From positions 1 to 64,000 of the forward strand of contig JALHOT010000010.1 of the NCBI GenBank assembly GCA_022842845.1: a stretch of 64,000 nt of DNA. Reading direction: 5' to 3'. Under the pieces are notes generated by a model. That model worked only from the letters and a program-made list of their open reading frames with translations. It had not been told where the DNA came from and searched no databases. Made by a program: the position numbers and the translations under genes. Positions within the stretch are counted from its first letter, which is position 1. Every line of letters starts with the position of its first letter. Below, piece after piece: positions 17,681 to 26,323 of the stretch. This stretch comes from Cyclobacteriaceae bacterium (GTDB lineage Bacteria > Bacteroidota > Bacteroidia > Cytophagales > Cyclobacteriaceae).

Positions 17681-20644
17681 TTACTTCATCAACTGATCAA
17701 AGGTCACTGAAATGTAGTAGATACCACCAATGGTAGGACCACCAAAGTTCATTACATAGCGCTCGTTACCGATGTTAGAAGCACCGATTTTCACCAATGA
17801 CTTCATTTCTTTTAAGCGGTAGCTCACCTGTGCATCTATAGTACCAAAAGCAGGCACTACACCTTGTGCGAAAGAAGATTCCCACAAGAATTCATCCTGC
17901 CAGCGGTAAGCCACATTGAAACCAATTTTATCCGTTAATTTTCTGTTACCAAAGCTTACGTTGAACTTGTTCTCAGGGGTGTTAAACTCCGCCAAGAAAC
18001 CATCAGCAGCCAGTTGCTCGGCATCGCTTAGTTTGTTCCAGTTATAGTTACCTCCCAACTTATAGCCTTTCGGTAAGCTGTAATCCAAACCAATGGCAAA
18101 ACCTTGTGCAGTTAACTTACGGTCTACGTTGGTAGGGATAGAGAAAGTGTTTTCCTGGCCAATGGTAGTAATAGGTGTAAGCAGGGTTTGTGCATTTCTA
18201 ATGTTCTGCTCGGTACGAGGATCGAAGTTGTAAGTAACGTAAGCAGGGTTGCTAGGATCGGTAATCATACCAGCAATATCAATCACACCAGCTGCCTTGC
18301 GTACAAACTGTGCAGCAATGAAATCGTTGTAGGTATTTTGGTAATACACCACATCTACAAGCAAGTTGGTACCCAGCAAACCTTTGTAACCTAATTCCAA
18401 TGACTGTACTTGTTCAGGTTTTACAGGTTCTAAGGTGTTGATTGGGCGAAGTAAAGCTAAGTTGGCAGGGGCGCCAATAGCAGTTGGGTTGGCATTGTTC
18501 GCAGATACAGCTGCAGTGTATGCCACTACTGAACGTAAGTCGTAAGCATATTGCAGGGCATTGCGTGCTGCCGCATATTCTGGTAAACCACCAATTAAAC
18601 GAGCGCTCACCGCATTTAAATCGATGTGCTGGTTTTGGGTAGTAGGCATTCTGAAACCAGTCTGGTAAGAAGCGCGGAAGTTGTGGTTATTGGCTGCAGT
18701 ATACACACCCGAAATACGTGGGTTAACCTGCGCATCGAAGTTTTCGTTTTTATCCCAGCGTACAGAACCAGTCAACTTTAACTTATCGTTCAGTAATTTT
18801 TTTGAACCTTGTATGTAGGCACCAATTTCCTGAATGGTAATATCATTACCGGCTGTATCGGCAAAGATGGTACCGTTAGAGTTCAGGTCGTACAAGCGGT
18901 AGCTGGCACCCACCATCAACTCCATAAAGTCAATCTGATTCTTAAAGTTATACTGGCCTTCTGCATGATAAAGTCTTGTCTTATCGTTGAAGAGTGAGCC
19001 TAAAGGAATGGTTTTAGAAGTTGCATTGTTTTTAGCAGTCTCAAACTCAGGCGTGCCTGGGATTAAGCGGCCAACATCTGCCTGTGATCTGGCAAAAATA
19101 TGCGCGGCTTCTGATTGTGCAACGGTAGGGGCTGTTGCCGGATTATATTGGCCTGCACCAGCCAAACCTGCCAGGTGGGTTAAGTATCCGATAGAGTAGT
19201 CTCTATACCAGGCAGAATTTGATTTCCACTGGTCGTTAATTAATATACCTGTTAAGTCAGCGATGTAAGAATCACCAGAGTCTTCAATGGTGGTATAACC
19301 TCTTACATAGAAGTTAGAGCCTTTCAATTCTAACTTATGTTGCTGGATATTGAAATCTTTCAAAGAATAACGCTGTGCACCAGTGTATACAGATGTACCA
19401 GCACCATAGTTAAGTAAGTACACCAACTCCACATTATCAGAGATTCGGTAGTTCAAACCAACGTTGGCTTTTAAGTTCTTGGCATTGTAATCTACCAGGT
19501 ATTGTTCCTCATAAGGCGTTCTGGAAACTACCTGATCAGGCAGCCATTGCACAAAAGGATTCAGGGGTGTAGCAGCCAAAGCGGGCGCTAAAGAAAGTTT
19601 TACCAGACCTAAGCTGTTAGCCACTTCATCGCCATAGGCATGAACGCGGTCAGCACCCGGGTTAAAGCTAAGAGCTCCCTGACGTTCAGGGTTTTTGTCT
19701 TGCATATTAGTACCATACCAGTCGGTTGCCTCGCTGTAAGAAAGAGCTACTTTAAAAGCAAATTTATTATTGAAAGCCTTGGCATAACGAAGGGCACCTT
19801 CAAACATAGGCTGAGCCGAGCTTGGGCCGATAGGGCCAGTCATACCTGCATTATCTAAGAAAGAAGCACCACCGATGTGGTTCATGCTATACTTAGCCAT
19901 GGCACTTAAACCCTGGTATTCGAAAGGGCTCTTGCTGTTTACCAATAAGATACCGTTAAAGGCATTAGGTCCATAGAGGGCAGAAGATGCACCAGGCAAA
20001 AACTCCACGCTCTCTACATCAAGTTCAGAAGGACCGTTCAAGTTACCAATTGGGAAGTTCAAGGCAGGCGCTTGTGTATCCATACCATCTGTTAACTGCA
20101 CAAAGCGGGTGTTACCGGTTGAGTTAAATCCGCGTGCGTTAATGATTTGAAAGTTGATACTGCTCTGGGTCATGTCCAGTCCTTTCATATTCACAAGGCC
20201 CTTGTAATAGTTTTCGGAAGGCGTTGATTGCACAGAAAGAATATCCATTTTCTCAATGGAAACAGGCGAGAGCATAATGCTTTCTTCAGCCCTTGAGGCA
20301 GAGATAACAACCTCCTGTCCCAGGAGGGTCTGTTCCTCTAAAGTAACTTCTATGTTACTGGCTTTGCTGGCATCAGAAACAGCCAGTTCTTGACTTTTAA
20401 AACCAATGAAGGAGAAAGTCAGCGTAAAAGGGGGTTGGTCATTAACCTTGAAACTGAATTTTCCATCGCCATCGGTAATGGTACCGACTACACGGCCCTT
20501 CACCACGATGTTTACACCTGCTAGGTTGCCTCCGGTTCCACCATCTTTCACTGTTCCAGAAACGGTGGTCTGGGCGTAACTGATCGTTGCTGCCATTAAA
20601 AGCAGGGCTAATGGCATCAGCAAACGTTTGTAGAGATTTGTCAT
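17681..20644 (-). CDS. TonB-dependent outer-membrane receptor with carboxypeptidase-regulatory-like domain
   Basis: Outer-membrane active transporter of 987 aa. A signal peptide (about residues 1-25) is followed by a beta-sandwich CarboxypepD_reg-like domain (about 27-110: VSGTVKDGGTGGNLAGVNIV and GKFSFKVNDQPPFTLTFSFI), a plug domain (about 120-240; SSALYGPNAFNGILLVNSK) and a 22-strand-type barrel ending with an aromatic-containing strand (YISVTFDQLMK). No SusD-like partner follows; instead a GDSL lipoprotein gene lies 8 bp downstream, so the pair may import or process a lipid or ester substrate. A candidate promoter lies at 20722-20729. Confidence 0.9.
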   Translation of the reverse strand: MTNLYKRLLMPLALLLMAATISYAQTTVSGTVKDGGTGGNLAGVNIVVKGRVVGTITDGDGKFSFKVNDQPPFTLTFSFIGFKSQELAVSDASKASNIEVTLEEQTLLGQEVVISASRAEESIMLSPVSIEKMDILSVQSTPSENYYKGLVNMKGLDMTQSSINFQIINARGFNSTGNTRFVQLTDGMDTQAPALNFPIGNLNGPSELDVESVEFLPGASSALYGPNAFNGILLVNSKSPFEYQGLSAMAKYSMNHIGGASFLDNAGMTGPIGPSSAQPMFEGALRYAKAFNNKFAFKVALSYSEATDWYGTNMQDKNPERQGALSFNPGADRVHAYGDEVANSLGLVKLSLAPALAATPLNPFVQWLPDQVVSRTPYEEQYLVDYNAKNLKANVGLNYRISDNVELVYLLNYGAGTSVYTGAQRYSLKDFNIQQHKLELKGSNFYVRGYTTIEDSGDSYIADLTGILINDQWKSNSAWYRDYSIGYLTHLAGLAGAGQYNPATAPTVAQSEAAHIFARSQADVGRLIPGTPEFETAKNNATSKTIPLGSLFNDKTRLYHAEGQYNFKNQIDFMELMVGASYRLYDLNSNGTIFADTAGNDITIQEIGAYIQGSKKLLNDKLKLTGSVRWDKNENFDAQVNPRISGVYTAANNHNFRASYQTGFRMPTTQNQHIDLNAVSARLIGGLPEYAAARNALQYAYDLRSVVAYTAAVSANNANPTAIGAPANLALLRPINTLEPVKPEQVQSLELGYKGLLGTNLLVDVVYYQNTYNDFIAAQFVRKAAGVIDIAGMITDPSNPAYVTYNFDPRTEQNIRNAQTLLTPITTIGQENTFSIPTNVDRKLTAQGFAIGLDYSLPKGYKLGGNYNWNKLSDAEQLAADGFLAEFNTPENKFNVSFGNRKLTDKIGFNVAYRWQDEFLWESSFAQGVVPAFGTIDAQVSYRLKEMKSLVKIGASNIGNERYVMNFGGPTIGGIYYISVTFDQLMK

Positions 20645-20721
20645 ACTGTCATTTAGGTTTGTTAGAATAAAAATGCGTAAAAGGAGGCTTTCTCAATAGA
20701 AAAGTCACTTCCTATTAAATT

Positions 20722-20729
20722 GAAAAGTA
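20722..20729 (-). promoter_or_regulatory. Candidate promoter of the TonB receptor operon
   Basis: Minus-strand TACTTTTC (one mismatch to TAnnTTTG) with TTG 18 bp upstream. It lies 77 nt before the receptor ATG, in the 150-bp gap behind gldC, and suggests that the receptor-lipoprotein pair is transcribed separately from gldC. Confidence 0.35.
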
Positions 20730-20794
20730 CAAAAATTTGGTAAAAAACAAGAAAACGATTGCGGAAATAATCGTCATGCCGAACAATTAGTGCT

Positions 20795-21133
20795 TTAGCC
20801 TTTTTTGGCTTCTTCTTCCAGATGCTTTACCAGGCGGTCGCACAGTGCGTTCATTTCCTGGCTCATGGTTTCGTCACCGGTGGCACTCAGGGCGCTTTGC
20901 GCCAAGCCCCCGATACAGTCTATATAAAAGCGCTTCATCTCATTGACAGGCATGTCTTTAGCCCACAAATCGATGCGCAGGGTATTCTTTTGTTTGTGAT
21001 CCCACAGGGCCACGCTAATGGACTTGGTTTCGCTTAAACCTGCATCAGGCTTATCGGTCGCATCCCACATGATTTTTTCAGGAACGTTGTTGTTATCGAG
21101 TTCTATAGAAAAGGAAATCTGTGTTTTTCTCAT
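20795..21133 (-). CDS. gldC: Gliding motility protein GldC
   Basis: Small cytoplasmic protein of 112 aa that matches GldC closely: VPEKIMWDATDKPDAG, then SVALWDHKQKNTLRIDLW, KDMPVNEMKRFYIDCIGG and the C-terminal LCDRLVKHLEEEAKKG. GldC is found across Bacteroidota; in Flavobacterium it supports gliding motility, although many non-gliding members keep it. It has no signal peptide. It is a strong marker for the phylum of this DNA. It lies upstream of the TonB receptor operon on the same strand and next to the long structured gap. Confidence 0.92.
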   Translation of the reverse strand: MRKTQISFSIELDNNNVPEKIMWDATDKPDAGLSETKSISVALWDHKQKNTLRIDLWAKDMPVNEMKRFYIDCIGGLAQSALSATGDETMSQEMNALCDRLVKHLEEEAKKG

Positions 21134-21768
21134 GATTAATCTTGGTTTTATTCTTTAATAATTGATCTTTCTTGGTCATTCGTTGTTCATGATTTTTGAC
21201 TATCGATCATAACAAGATTACCAAGATCGAACAAGGGTATACCTCTAACCCAATTTAGGTGCGCAAAGAAACTCAATTTTAAACATTGGGCAAGGAATTA
21301 AGGAGCTTGTAGGCTGGAATGAGCAACTTTGAAAGTGAAGTAAGTTCTGTAAAACTTGAATGAGCAGTGCAGAAGCCTCCGTCATGGTTCGAGGGGAGGC
21401 GAATTATAGCCAGAAACCATTTCCATCATCTGGTTTCGATCAATGTTTTGTCTTCCCGAAGCCGTAACAATCGATCCGCAATTTGAAAGCTAATTCCCCT
21501 CGGTGCTGCTTAATTACGTATCTTTGTGGCAAGTCCACTCGGGTTTGGGACACGTTTGCTGAACCTAACAATTTAAACAATACCGAGCGAAGCTATCAGA
21601 CAAAATCAGGCCTCATTGCTGGCGTTTACCGTCAGCACCTCGCCCAAAAAGCAGGATAACAGAAGAAGGTTGCGGCTGCCGGCAGCTCAAAACTTGTCTT
21701 TTATGGGGTTCAGAAACACCTCACCAAACTGAGTGGATTTTTCTTACTGAGTTTCCTCTGTCTATCCC
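21134..21768. other. 635-bp gap with structured sequence, no gene recognised
   Basis: No convincing reading frame lies here. Seen: a 7-bp-period stretch (21171-21205); a hairpin GCCTCC (21375-21380) / GGAGGC (21395-21400); a hairpin GAAACCA...TGGTTTC just after it; an exact TATCTTTG promoter -7 element at 21519-21526; then CTCGG+GTTT pairing with AAAC+CCGAG (about 21539-21597), a 7-bp hairpin GCTGGCG-TTTAC-CGTCAGC, and GCTGCCGGCAGC (a 12-bp palindrome). Transcription from 21526 on would give a structured RNA of about 235 nt ending at the sirtuin start: a long leader, or an independent small RNA. It does not show the conserved cores of RNase P RNA, tmRNA, or cobalamin or TPP riboswitches. Confidence 0.4.
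21519..21526 (+). promoter_or_regulatory. Promoter -7 element in the gap upstream of the sirtuin gene
   Basis: TATCTTTG followed by TGGC is an exact TAnnTTTG match on the plus strand. No good -33 element is found 17-23 bp upstream. Transcription from here would give the sirtuin gene a leader of about 235 nt with several hairpins. Confidence 0.4.
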
Positions 21769-22452
21769 ATGAAAAAGGTAGTTGTTTTAAGTGGTGCCGG
21801 CATCAGTGCCGAGAGCGGCATTCCAACTTTTCGCGCCAGCGATGGCTTATGGGAAAATCATCGCATAGAAGATGTAGCCACCCCTGATGCCTGGGCGCGT
21901 AACCAGTCCCTCGTATTGGATTTCTATAACCAACGAAGACAAAAGGCACGCGCAGCCCTGCCGAATCGCGGTCATCTGCTATTGGCAGATTTACAAGAGT
22001 ATTTCGATGTGACCATCGTTACCCAAAATGTAGATGACCTGCACGAGAGAGCCGGCTCAAAACATGTGATACACTTGCATGGATCTTTGTTTGAAGCCCG
22101 CAGTTCGGTAGATGAAAGCCTGATTTATCCTATCCGGGGAACAGCCTTAAACCTGGGAGAGAAGTGCAGCAAAGGTTCACAGCTCAGACCCAACATTGTA
22201 TGGTTTGGCGAGGCTGTACCCTTGATGGATATTGCCATCGCCCATGCAGCAATGGCTGATGTTTTCATTGTAGTGGGTACTTCATTACAGGTGTATCCGG
22301 CCGCGAATTTGATCCAATATGTGCCTTACGAAGCCATGAAGTTTTTGGTCGATCCGAAGTTACCGCTCTTACCGCCCATTCCTTACCTGCAAAGTTTTGA
22401 AGAAGCGGGTAGTAGTGGACTTGAGAAGGTGAGGAGGATACTGATGGGTTAA
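21769..22452 (+). CDS. cobB: NAD-dependent protein deacylase, Sir2/CobB type, lacking zinc cysteines
   Basis: Cytoplasmic sirtuin of 227 aa that removes acyl groups from lysines with NAD+. NAD-binding motifs: GAGISAESGIPTFR (residues 9-22) and QNVDDLHERAG (86-96). His104 in VIHLHG is the catalytic base. Tyr53 and Arg56 (FYNQRR) match the CobB/SIRT5 pair that binds succinyl and malonyl groups, so desuccinylase/demalonylase activity is likely. Unlike E. coli CobB, the zinc-finger cysteines after the catalytic His are missing: the region reads EARSSVDESLIYPIRG and has a single Cys133. This appears to be a zinc-less subfamily. It follows a structured gap and precedes coaX. Confidence 0.9.
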   Translation: MKKVVVLSGAGISAESGIPTFRASDGLWENHRIEDVATPDAWARNQSLVLDFYNQRRQKARAALPNRGHLLLADLQEYFDVTIVTQNVDDLHERAGSKHVIHLHGSLFEARSSVDESLIYPIRGTALNLGEKCSKGSQLRPNIVWFGEAVPLMDIAIAHAAMADVFIVVGTSLQVYPAANLIQYVPYEAMKFLVDPKLPLLPPIPYLQSFEEAGSSGLEKVRRILMG

Positions 22453-22458
22453 TTGATT

Positions 22459-22576
22459 AATGTGCTGATGTGTTGATGTGCTGATTTTAGAATAGAATCA
22501 TTTTCAATTCTCTAACGTCTAACATAGAGACTCCAACTTCTAACTTCTAGCCTCTAGCTTCCAACCTCAAACTTAT
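22459..22576. repeat. Octamer and heptamer tandem repeats between cobB and coaX
   Basis: Two short repeats fill this gap. At 22459-22486 degenerate 8-bp units run TGTGCTGA TGTGTTGA TGTGCTGA; nearly the same words recur at 53117-53157. At 22528-22576 degenerate 7-bp units run ACTTCTA ACTTCTA GCCTCTA GCTTCCA. No coding or promoter role is visible. Confidence 0.6.
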
Positions 22577-22591
22577 TCTGTATTTTGCTCC

Positions 22592-23356
22592 ATGATTTTT
22601 GTGCTCGATATAGGCAACTCAGACATTACCGCTGGTCTGTGGCTGGAGGCAAACTGGAAGCATGTGTGGCGCTTGCCAACGGATACTTCTTTGCCACAAA
22701 CTTTTTACACCATGCGCCTGCGCGATTTGTTTCTGGAGCATGGCTTAAAAACAGATCAACTCGAAGCAGTTGTTATTAGTAGTGTAGTGCCCGACATGAC
22801 TGATCGGGTGAAGCAGGCTGCTTTTTTACTGGCTGAAAAAGAACCTTTGATTTTAGGTGGCGCCCTCTACGATAAATTGCCCATTGGCATTTTGAATCCA
22901 CACCAGATTGGTTCCGACTTAGTGTCAAATGCGTTGGCTGCTTACGAGCTTTTTAAAAGCAATTGTGTGGTGGTAGATTTTGGCACGGCCTTAACCTTTA
23001 CAACCGTATCAGCGGCCGGTGAAATACTGGGTGTGTCTATCGTGCCGGGGTTGAAAACGTCCATCAAAGCCTTAACCCAAAATACAGCACAACTCTTTGA
23101 AGTGCCCCTGCAAGTACCTTCCTCTGTGTTGGGTAAGAATACAACCCATGCCATACAAGCGGGTGTGTTGCACGGCTACGAAGGGTTAGTGCGTACCATG
23201 TTGCAAAAAATAAAAAGCGAATTAAATGACCCTGCTTTAAAGGTGGTCGCTACTGGCGGACTCTCTTCTATCTTACCTGCTTTGAAAGATGAGTTTACCA
23301 TCATTAACCGCGAGCTAACCCTTGATGGCTTGCGCCTTGCTTTGAAGTATGCCTGA
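22592..23356 (+). CDS. coaX: Type III pantothenate kinase
   Basis: Cytoplasmic kinase that phosphorylates pantothenate, the first step of coenzyme A synthesis; CoaX enzymes are not feedback-inhibited by CoA. 254 aa, normal length. The ATP-binding phosphate-1 motif is DIGNS at residues 6-10; GSDLVSNALAAYELF near residue 107 holds the catalytic Asp (the usual GxDR reads GSDL here); VVDFGTALTFTTV near 128 is the second phosphate motif; ATGGLSSILP near 230 the adenosine motif. The ATG at 22592 is fixed by DIGNS lying so close to the N-terminus. It lies between cobB on the same strand and a convergent thioredoxin gene. Confidence 0.93.
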   Translation: MIFVLDIGNSDITAGLWLEANWKHVWRLPTDTSLPQTFYTMRLRDLFLEHGLKTDQLEAVVISSVVPDMTDRVKQAAFLLAEKEPLILGGALYDKLPIGILNPHQIGSDLVSNALAAYELFKSNCVVVDFGTALTFTTVSAAGEILGVSIVPGLKTSIKALTQNTAQLFEVPLQVPSSVLGKNTTHAIQAGVLHGYEGLVRTMLQKIKSELNDPALKVVATGGLSSILPALKDEFTIINRELTLDGLRLALKYA

Positions 23357-23366
23357 GTTTGATACT

Positions 23367-23969
23367 TTACTCCTGACTTAAATCTTGTAAAAAGCTTCTG
23401 AACTTCTTGGTATCGTAATTGGCGGTGCCCACATTTTTGTAAACCAATTCACCTGCTTTGTTAATTACAAAGGTGGTAGGAATGGAAGGCACCTGTAATG
23501 CTTCGGGTAGCCCTGCAGGAAAGGGCTGCGTAATTTTATATACCGGAAAAGTAAAGCCTTTGCTATTGATATAGTTCTTTATTTTAGCTTCATCGCTGGC
23601 TCGATCAATCGAGAGCATGACAAAAGCAATGTCTTTGTCCTGTATGCCTTTATATAATGATTCGATGTCGGGCATCTCTGCGCGGCAAGGTCCGCACCAG
23701 GTAGCCCACAAGTTTAAAAATATCACTTTACCTTTCAACGAGTCCATCGGCACAGACTCACCTGCCAGCGTTTGAATTGTGAAGTCGAAGGAGAAACTTT
23801 CTTTGGTTACTTCTTTTTCCGGGCGGGCATTCAATACGCCCGTTTGCAGCAAGAGTTGTTGAGCATAGGTGGCCGTTGCGCCCAATAAGCCTGTTAAATG
23901 CAGTGCTAGTATTATGAGTAGCGGAAGGGCTATTGACTTGAGAAGACTGAAGGCTTTGGTCATTGGCAT
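23367..23969 (-). CDS. TlpA/ResA-like thioredoxin-fold protein
   Basis: Membrane-anchored or periplasmic thioredoxin-like protein, 200 aa. The hydrophobic N-terminus (about residues 10-37, ending TATYAQ) is a signal peptide or anchor. The thioredoxin domain starts near residue 60 and contains LWATWCGPCRAEMP with the redox pair Cys92 and Cys95, then cis-Pro in VPSIPTTFVIN. Such proteins reduce disulfides in periplasmic proteins, for example during cytochrome c maturation, or act in extracytoplasmic stress; the target here is unknown. It converges with coaX (10 bp between stops) and is divergent from the following exported protein gene. The start could also be two codons later. Confidence 0.88.
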   Translation of the reverse strand: MPMTKAFSLLKSIALPLLIILALHLTGLLGATATYAQQLLLQTGVLNARPEKEVTKESFSFDFTIQTLAGESVPMDSLKGKVIFLNLWATWCGPCRAEMPDIESLYKGIQDKDIAFVMLSIDRASDEAKIKNYINSKGFTFPVYKITQPFPAGLPEALQVPSIPTTFVINKAGELVYKNVGTANYDTKKFRSFLQDLSQE

Positions 23970-24028
23970 GAAAGATGTTTAGCTTTTACAACAAATCTCT
24001 TTAATTTCGCTTTATAACACCAAACAAA

Positions 24029-25813
24029 ATGTTTTTAGTTCGCCCTGTTCTGCTTTCTTTTTTGCTTGCCTTACCCTTTCTGGCAAATGCCCAAAAGGTT
24101 AAATACAAGGATATCTACGTTTGGTTGGCGAACAAACAGTATACAGAGGCCGAACCTTTTCTCAGACGTTACTTAAAGGAAAATGATGATAACCCGAATG
24201 CCTTTCTCTACATGGGCATTATACTAGAACAAAACGCACAGAAGAATGATGTCTTGAAAGAAGGCGCGCGCTCACTTGCCAATATGGATTCATCCAAAAT
24301 GTTTTTTGATAAGGCGTTAGCATTCATGACCGAGAAGGAGTTGAAGCGTAACGATGAATATTACGAAAGTTTTAAGCGGAGGGATTTGCGCACCGGTGAG
24401 TACGGAGTAAAACTAAGCGACATACAGTTTTTTATCGAGAAGCAACTGCAGGGGCTCAGGGAGCGCAGTGATAAGATTAAACTGGTTAATTTTTATTTCG
24501 CTCTCACAGACTCTACTTATAGACATTCCCAGAGAAGATACATGACGCTGCGGCAGCAGTACCCCAGTAAAAAAAGTATGTTGCTGCGCGCTGACTATAC
24601 CACTGTACAGCAACTAGAAGGGCTTAGCGATAGTTTTGATTCTTGTGCCAAGGCTTTTGATATTTTTAAAACAAATCTACTGAACCTCGGTAAAACGCAA
24701 TATGATTATACACTCACCCTTTTGCCCATTGAAGAGTTAGCGCATGATGGCATGGGTGCTGTAGATTTTTTGAATGATGACGTGAAGTTGTGGGACTACC
24801 AGAAATTTGCAGAACAATCCATCAAGATTATTAAAGACGACATTGCCCCTTTACGCGATCACCTCGTTTCGGCAGATATAGATATTAATCGCTTGCGCGA
24901 GAAAGTGATCAAAGACAGTATCCCTGTGCATCTGGAAGTAGCTAAATTAAAATCAAAGCTGCAGCATGAAAATTTATTAGCCTACGATGAAAAGCCACTG
25001 CCAACCGTGTTGATCAATTTAAAGATGGCTGAGATTAATTACTTATCCGATTTGGTTGAACACCATGCTTTGAAAGACAGTTTGAATATTCCTTTGAAGT
25101 TAAGCCTGGCCAAAGAGGAATTGGTGAGCATTGCTGTTTTGGATAGTTTGGCCAAAGACATGCTGCCCATGTTGGTAGATGAAAAGATGAAAGATTATGA
25201 ACACTTCATCAGGAATACCTATAGCCAGGCCAGCGTTTTGAAAAGTTATGTAAGTGGTTTGCAAGAATTTGCTGCGCGCCAGCGAGAGTTCAAACAATTT
25301 GAGGTAAGCTTTAGGACCAAAGGCGTGAATCATCTGCTACTCGGCCCAGACTCTGTTGCCTTGTATCTTAATCCAGGTCCCAAGGCTTTACACCAACCTT
25401 TGGTGATCCTCCCCGAAAAGTATACGGCTGGTCTTTACTTTAAAACTGCGAGCGATACGCTTGCGCAGCTGGGATATTTCTACGCCATCACACCTTCGCG
25501 CATTCCTGATATCAAGGTAACTTTTCCAGTCGACACAGTGTATAGGAGGCATACCCTCGGCAGTACAAAAGCCCTCATCATAACAGAAGCAACTGATCAG
25601 ATTTTTTTCGTCATTACATACCATGAGCAGAGTATTCAGGACAAAATACCTGTTACCATAGCTAAAATCTATCGCTCCGATGGTCTGGCCTGGAGTAATC
25701 ATTTCCGACTGGATATTATACCCTTGTCAGCTATATTTGTCAATGGAGAATTGATTGTGACAGGAGCGGACGACCGCAAGTGGGTGATAGACAAGAATGG
25801 AAAGCTGAAATAA
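24029..25813 (+). CDS. Exported TPR-like protein of unknown function
   Basis: A 594-aa exported protein. Residues 1-22 (MFLVRPVLLSFLLALPFLAN...) are a signal peptide ending at NAQ. The next 40 residues (VWLANKQYTEAEPFLRRYLK, then NPNAFLYMGIILEQ) look like tetratricopeptide repeats. The middle, about residues 120-420, is long, charged and helical. The last 160 residues are beta-rich with YFKTASDTLAQLGYFYAI and end in VTGADDRKWVIDKNGKLK. I know no characterised member; similar large TPR proteins are common in Cytophagales. It stands alone between a divergent thioredoxin gene and a bidirectional terminator. Confidence 0.6.
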   Translation: MFLVRPVLLSFLLALPFLANAQKVKYKDIYVWLANKQYTEAEPFLRRYLKENDDNPNAFLYMGIILEQNAQKNDVLKEGARSLANMDSSKMFFDKALAFMTEKELKRNDEYYESFKRRDLRTGEYGVKLSDIQFFIEKQLQGLRERSDKIKLVNFYFALTDSTYRHSQRRYMTLRQQYPSKKSMLLRADYTTVQQLEGLSDSFDSCAKAFDIFKTNLLNLGKTQYDYTLTLLPIEELAHDGMGAVDFLNDDVKLWDYQKFAEQSIKIIKDDIAPLRDHLVSADIDINRLREKVIKDSIPVHLEVAKLKSKLQHENLLAYDEKPLPTVLINLKMAEINYLSDLVEHHALKDSLNIPLKLSLAKEELVSIAVLDSLAKDMLPMLVDEKMKDYEHFIRNTYSQASVLKSYVSGLQEFAARQREFKQFEVSFRTKGVNHLLLGPDSVALYLNPGPKALHQPLVILPEKYTAGLYFKTASDTLAQLGYFYAITPSRIPDIKVTFPVDTVYRRHTLGSTKALIITEATDQIFFVITYHEQSIQDKIPVTIAKIYRSDGLAWSNHFRLDIIPLSAIFVNGELIVTGADDRKWVIDKNGKLK

Positions 25814-25844
25814 AAAAACCGGCTTATTGGCCGGTTAATTTTTT
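25812..25844. terminator. Bidirectional terminator overlapping the end of the convergent gene
   Basis: AACCGGC (25817-25823), loop TTATTG, GCCGGTT (25830-25836), flanked by seven A on one side and AATTTTTT on the other, so it can work on both strands. Its right half is also the coding sequence for the last residues (LTGQ) of the minus-strand gene at 25824. Confidence 0.88.
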
Positions 25845-26279
25845 CCAATCCTGGAAACGTAAGTCTATTCTGTTTTTGATCCTTTCATAGTTTTCCCAAC
25901 TATCTGTTACATGGTAAATAGAAGGTAAACCCTTGACCAGGATCTCATCATAATCATTTCGGTACAAACCACCTCCGTAATAATAATAGGTAAACATATT
26001 ACCCTGGCGACTGAAGAGCTCAAAGCCCAGGTAGCCATCCCAAATTTCGCTAAGAATAGTGCAGGATATCTCTTTGCGCTTAAAGCGGAAGATTTGAATG
26101 GCCGCTTCTTCTTCAAAGTATTCGGAGTATAAATCATTTTCGATGATCCAGCCCAAGTACATACCAATGTGTACATACGCTTGTTCTATGGGGAGTGAAT
26201 CGGGGAAATTGCCAAGAAAGTGTGACTTGGCATTGTCATAAATTGTTTTTTGGATTTCAGCCTTCTTTTCCATAATCAA
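25824..26279 (-). CDS. Small conserved cytoplasmic protein, probably DUF7832-like
   Basis: A soluble 151-aa protein without signal peptide or membrane segment. Its N-terminal half (YDNAKSHFLGNFPDSLPIEQ, then AYVHIGMYLGWIIENDLYSE) matches my memory of a family of small proteins found in many bacteria and often listed as DUF7832; the middle is aromatic-rich (FTYYYYGGGLYRNDYDE) and the C-terminus helical. No enzymatic motif is visible; some relatives occur next to toxin-like or immunity-like genes, but nothing like that is here. The frame starts at 26279 with MIMEKK; the ATG two codons later is an equal choice. Confidence 0.55.
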   Translation of the reverse strand: MIMEKKAEIQKTIYDNAKSHFLGNFPDSLPIEQAYVHIGMYLGWIIENDLYSEYFEEEAAIQIFRFKRKEISCTILSEIWDGYLGFELFSRQGNMFTYYYYGGGLYRNDYDEILVKGLPSIYHVTDSWENYERIKNRIDLRFQDWKKLTGQ

Positions 26280-26323
26280 TGTTAGGGTTATCTGCGCAAG
26301 ATTGCAAACACAGGTTTACTTTT

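Noticed and set aside
21386-21395. GGTTCGA sequence like a tRNA T-loop
   Set aside because: No cloverleaf can be built around it: no matching acceptor stem, D-loop or anticodon arm at the right distances. No tRNA gene was recognised anywhere in the window.
21519-21768. tmRNA or RNase P RNA before cobB
   Set aside because: No tRNA-like ends or tag peptide frame for tmRNA, and no GAGGAAAGTCC-like core for RNase P RNA.
22459-22486. Direct repeats that might be a CRISPR array
   Set aside because: The units are 8 bp, degenerate and without spacers, and no cas gene is present.
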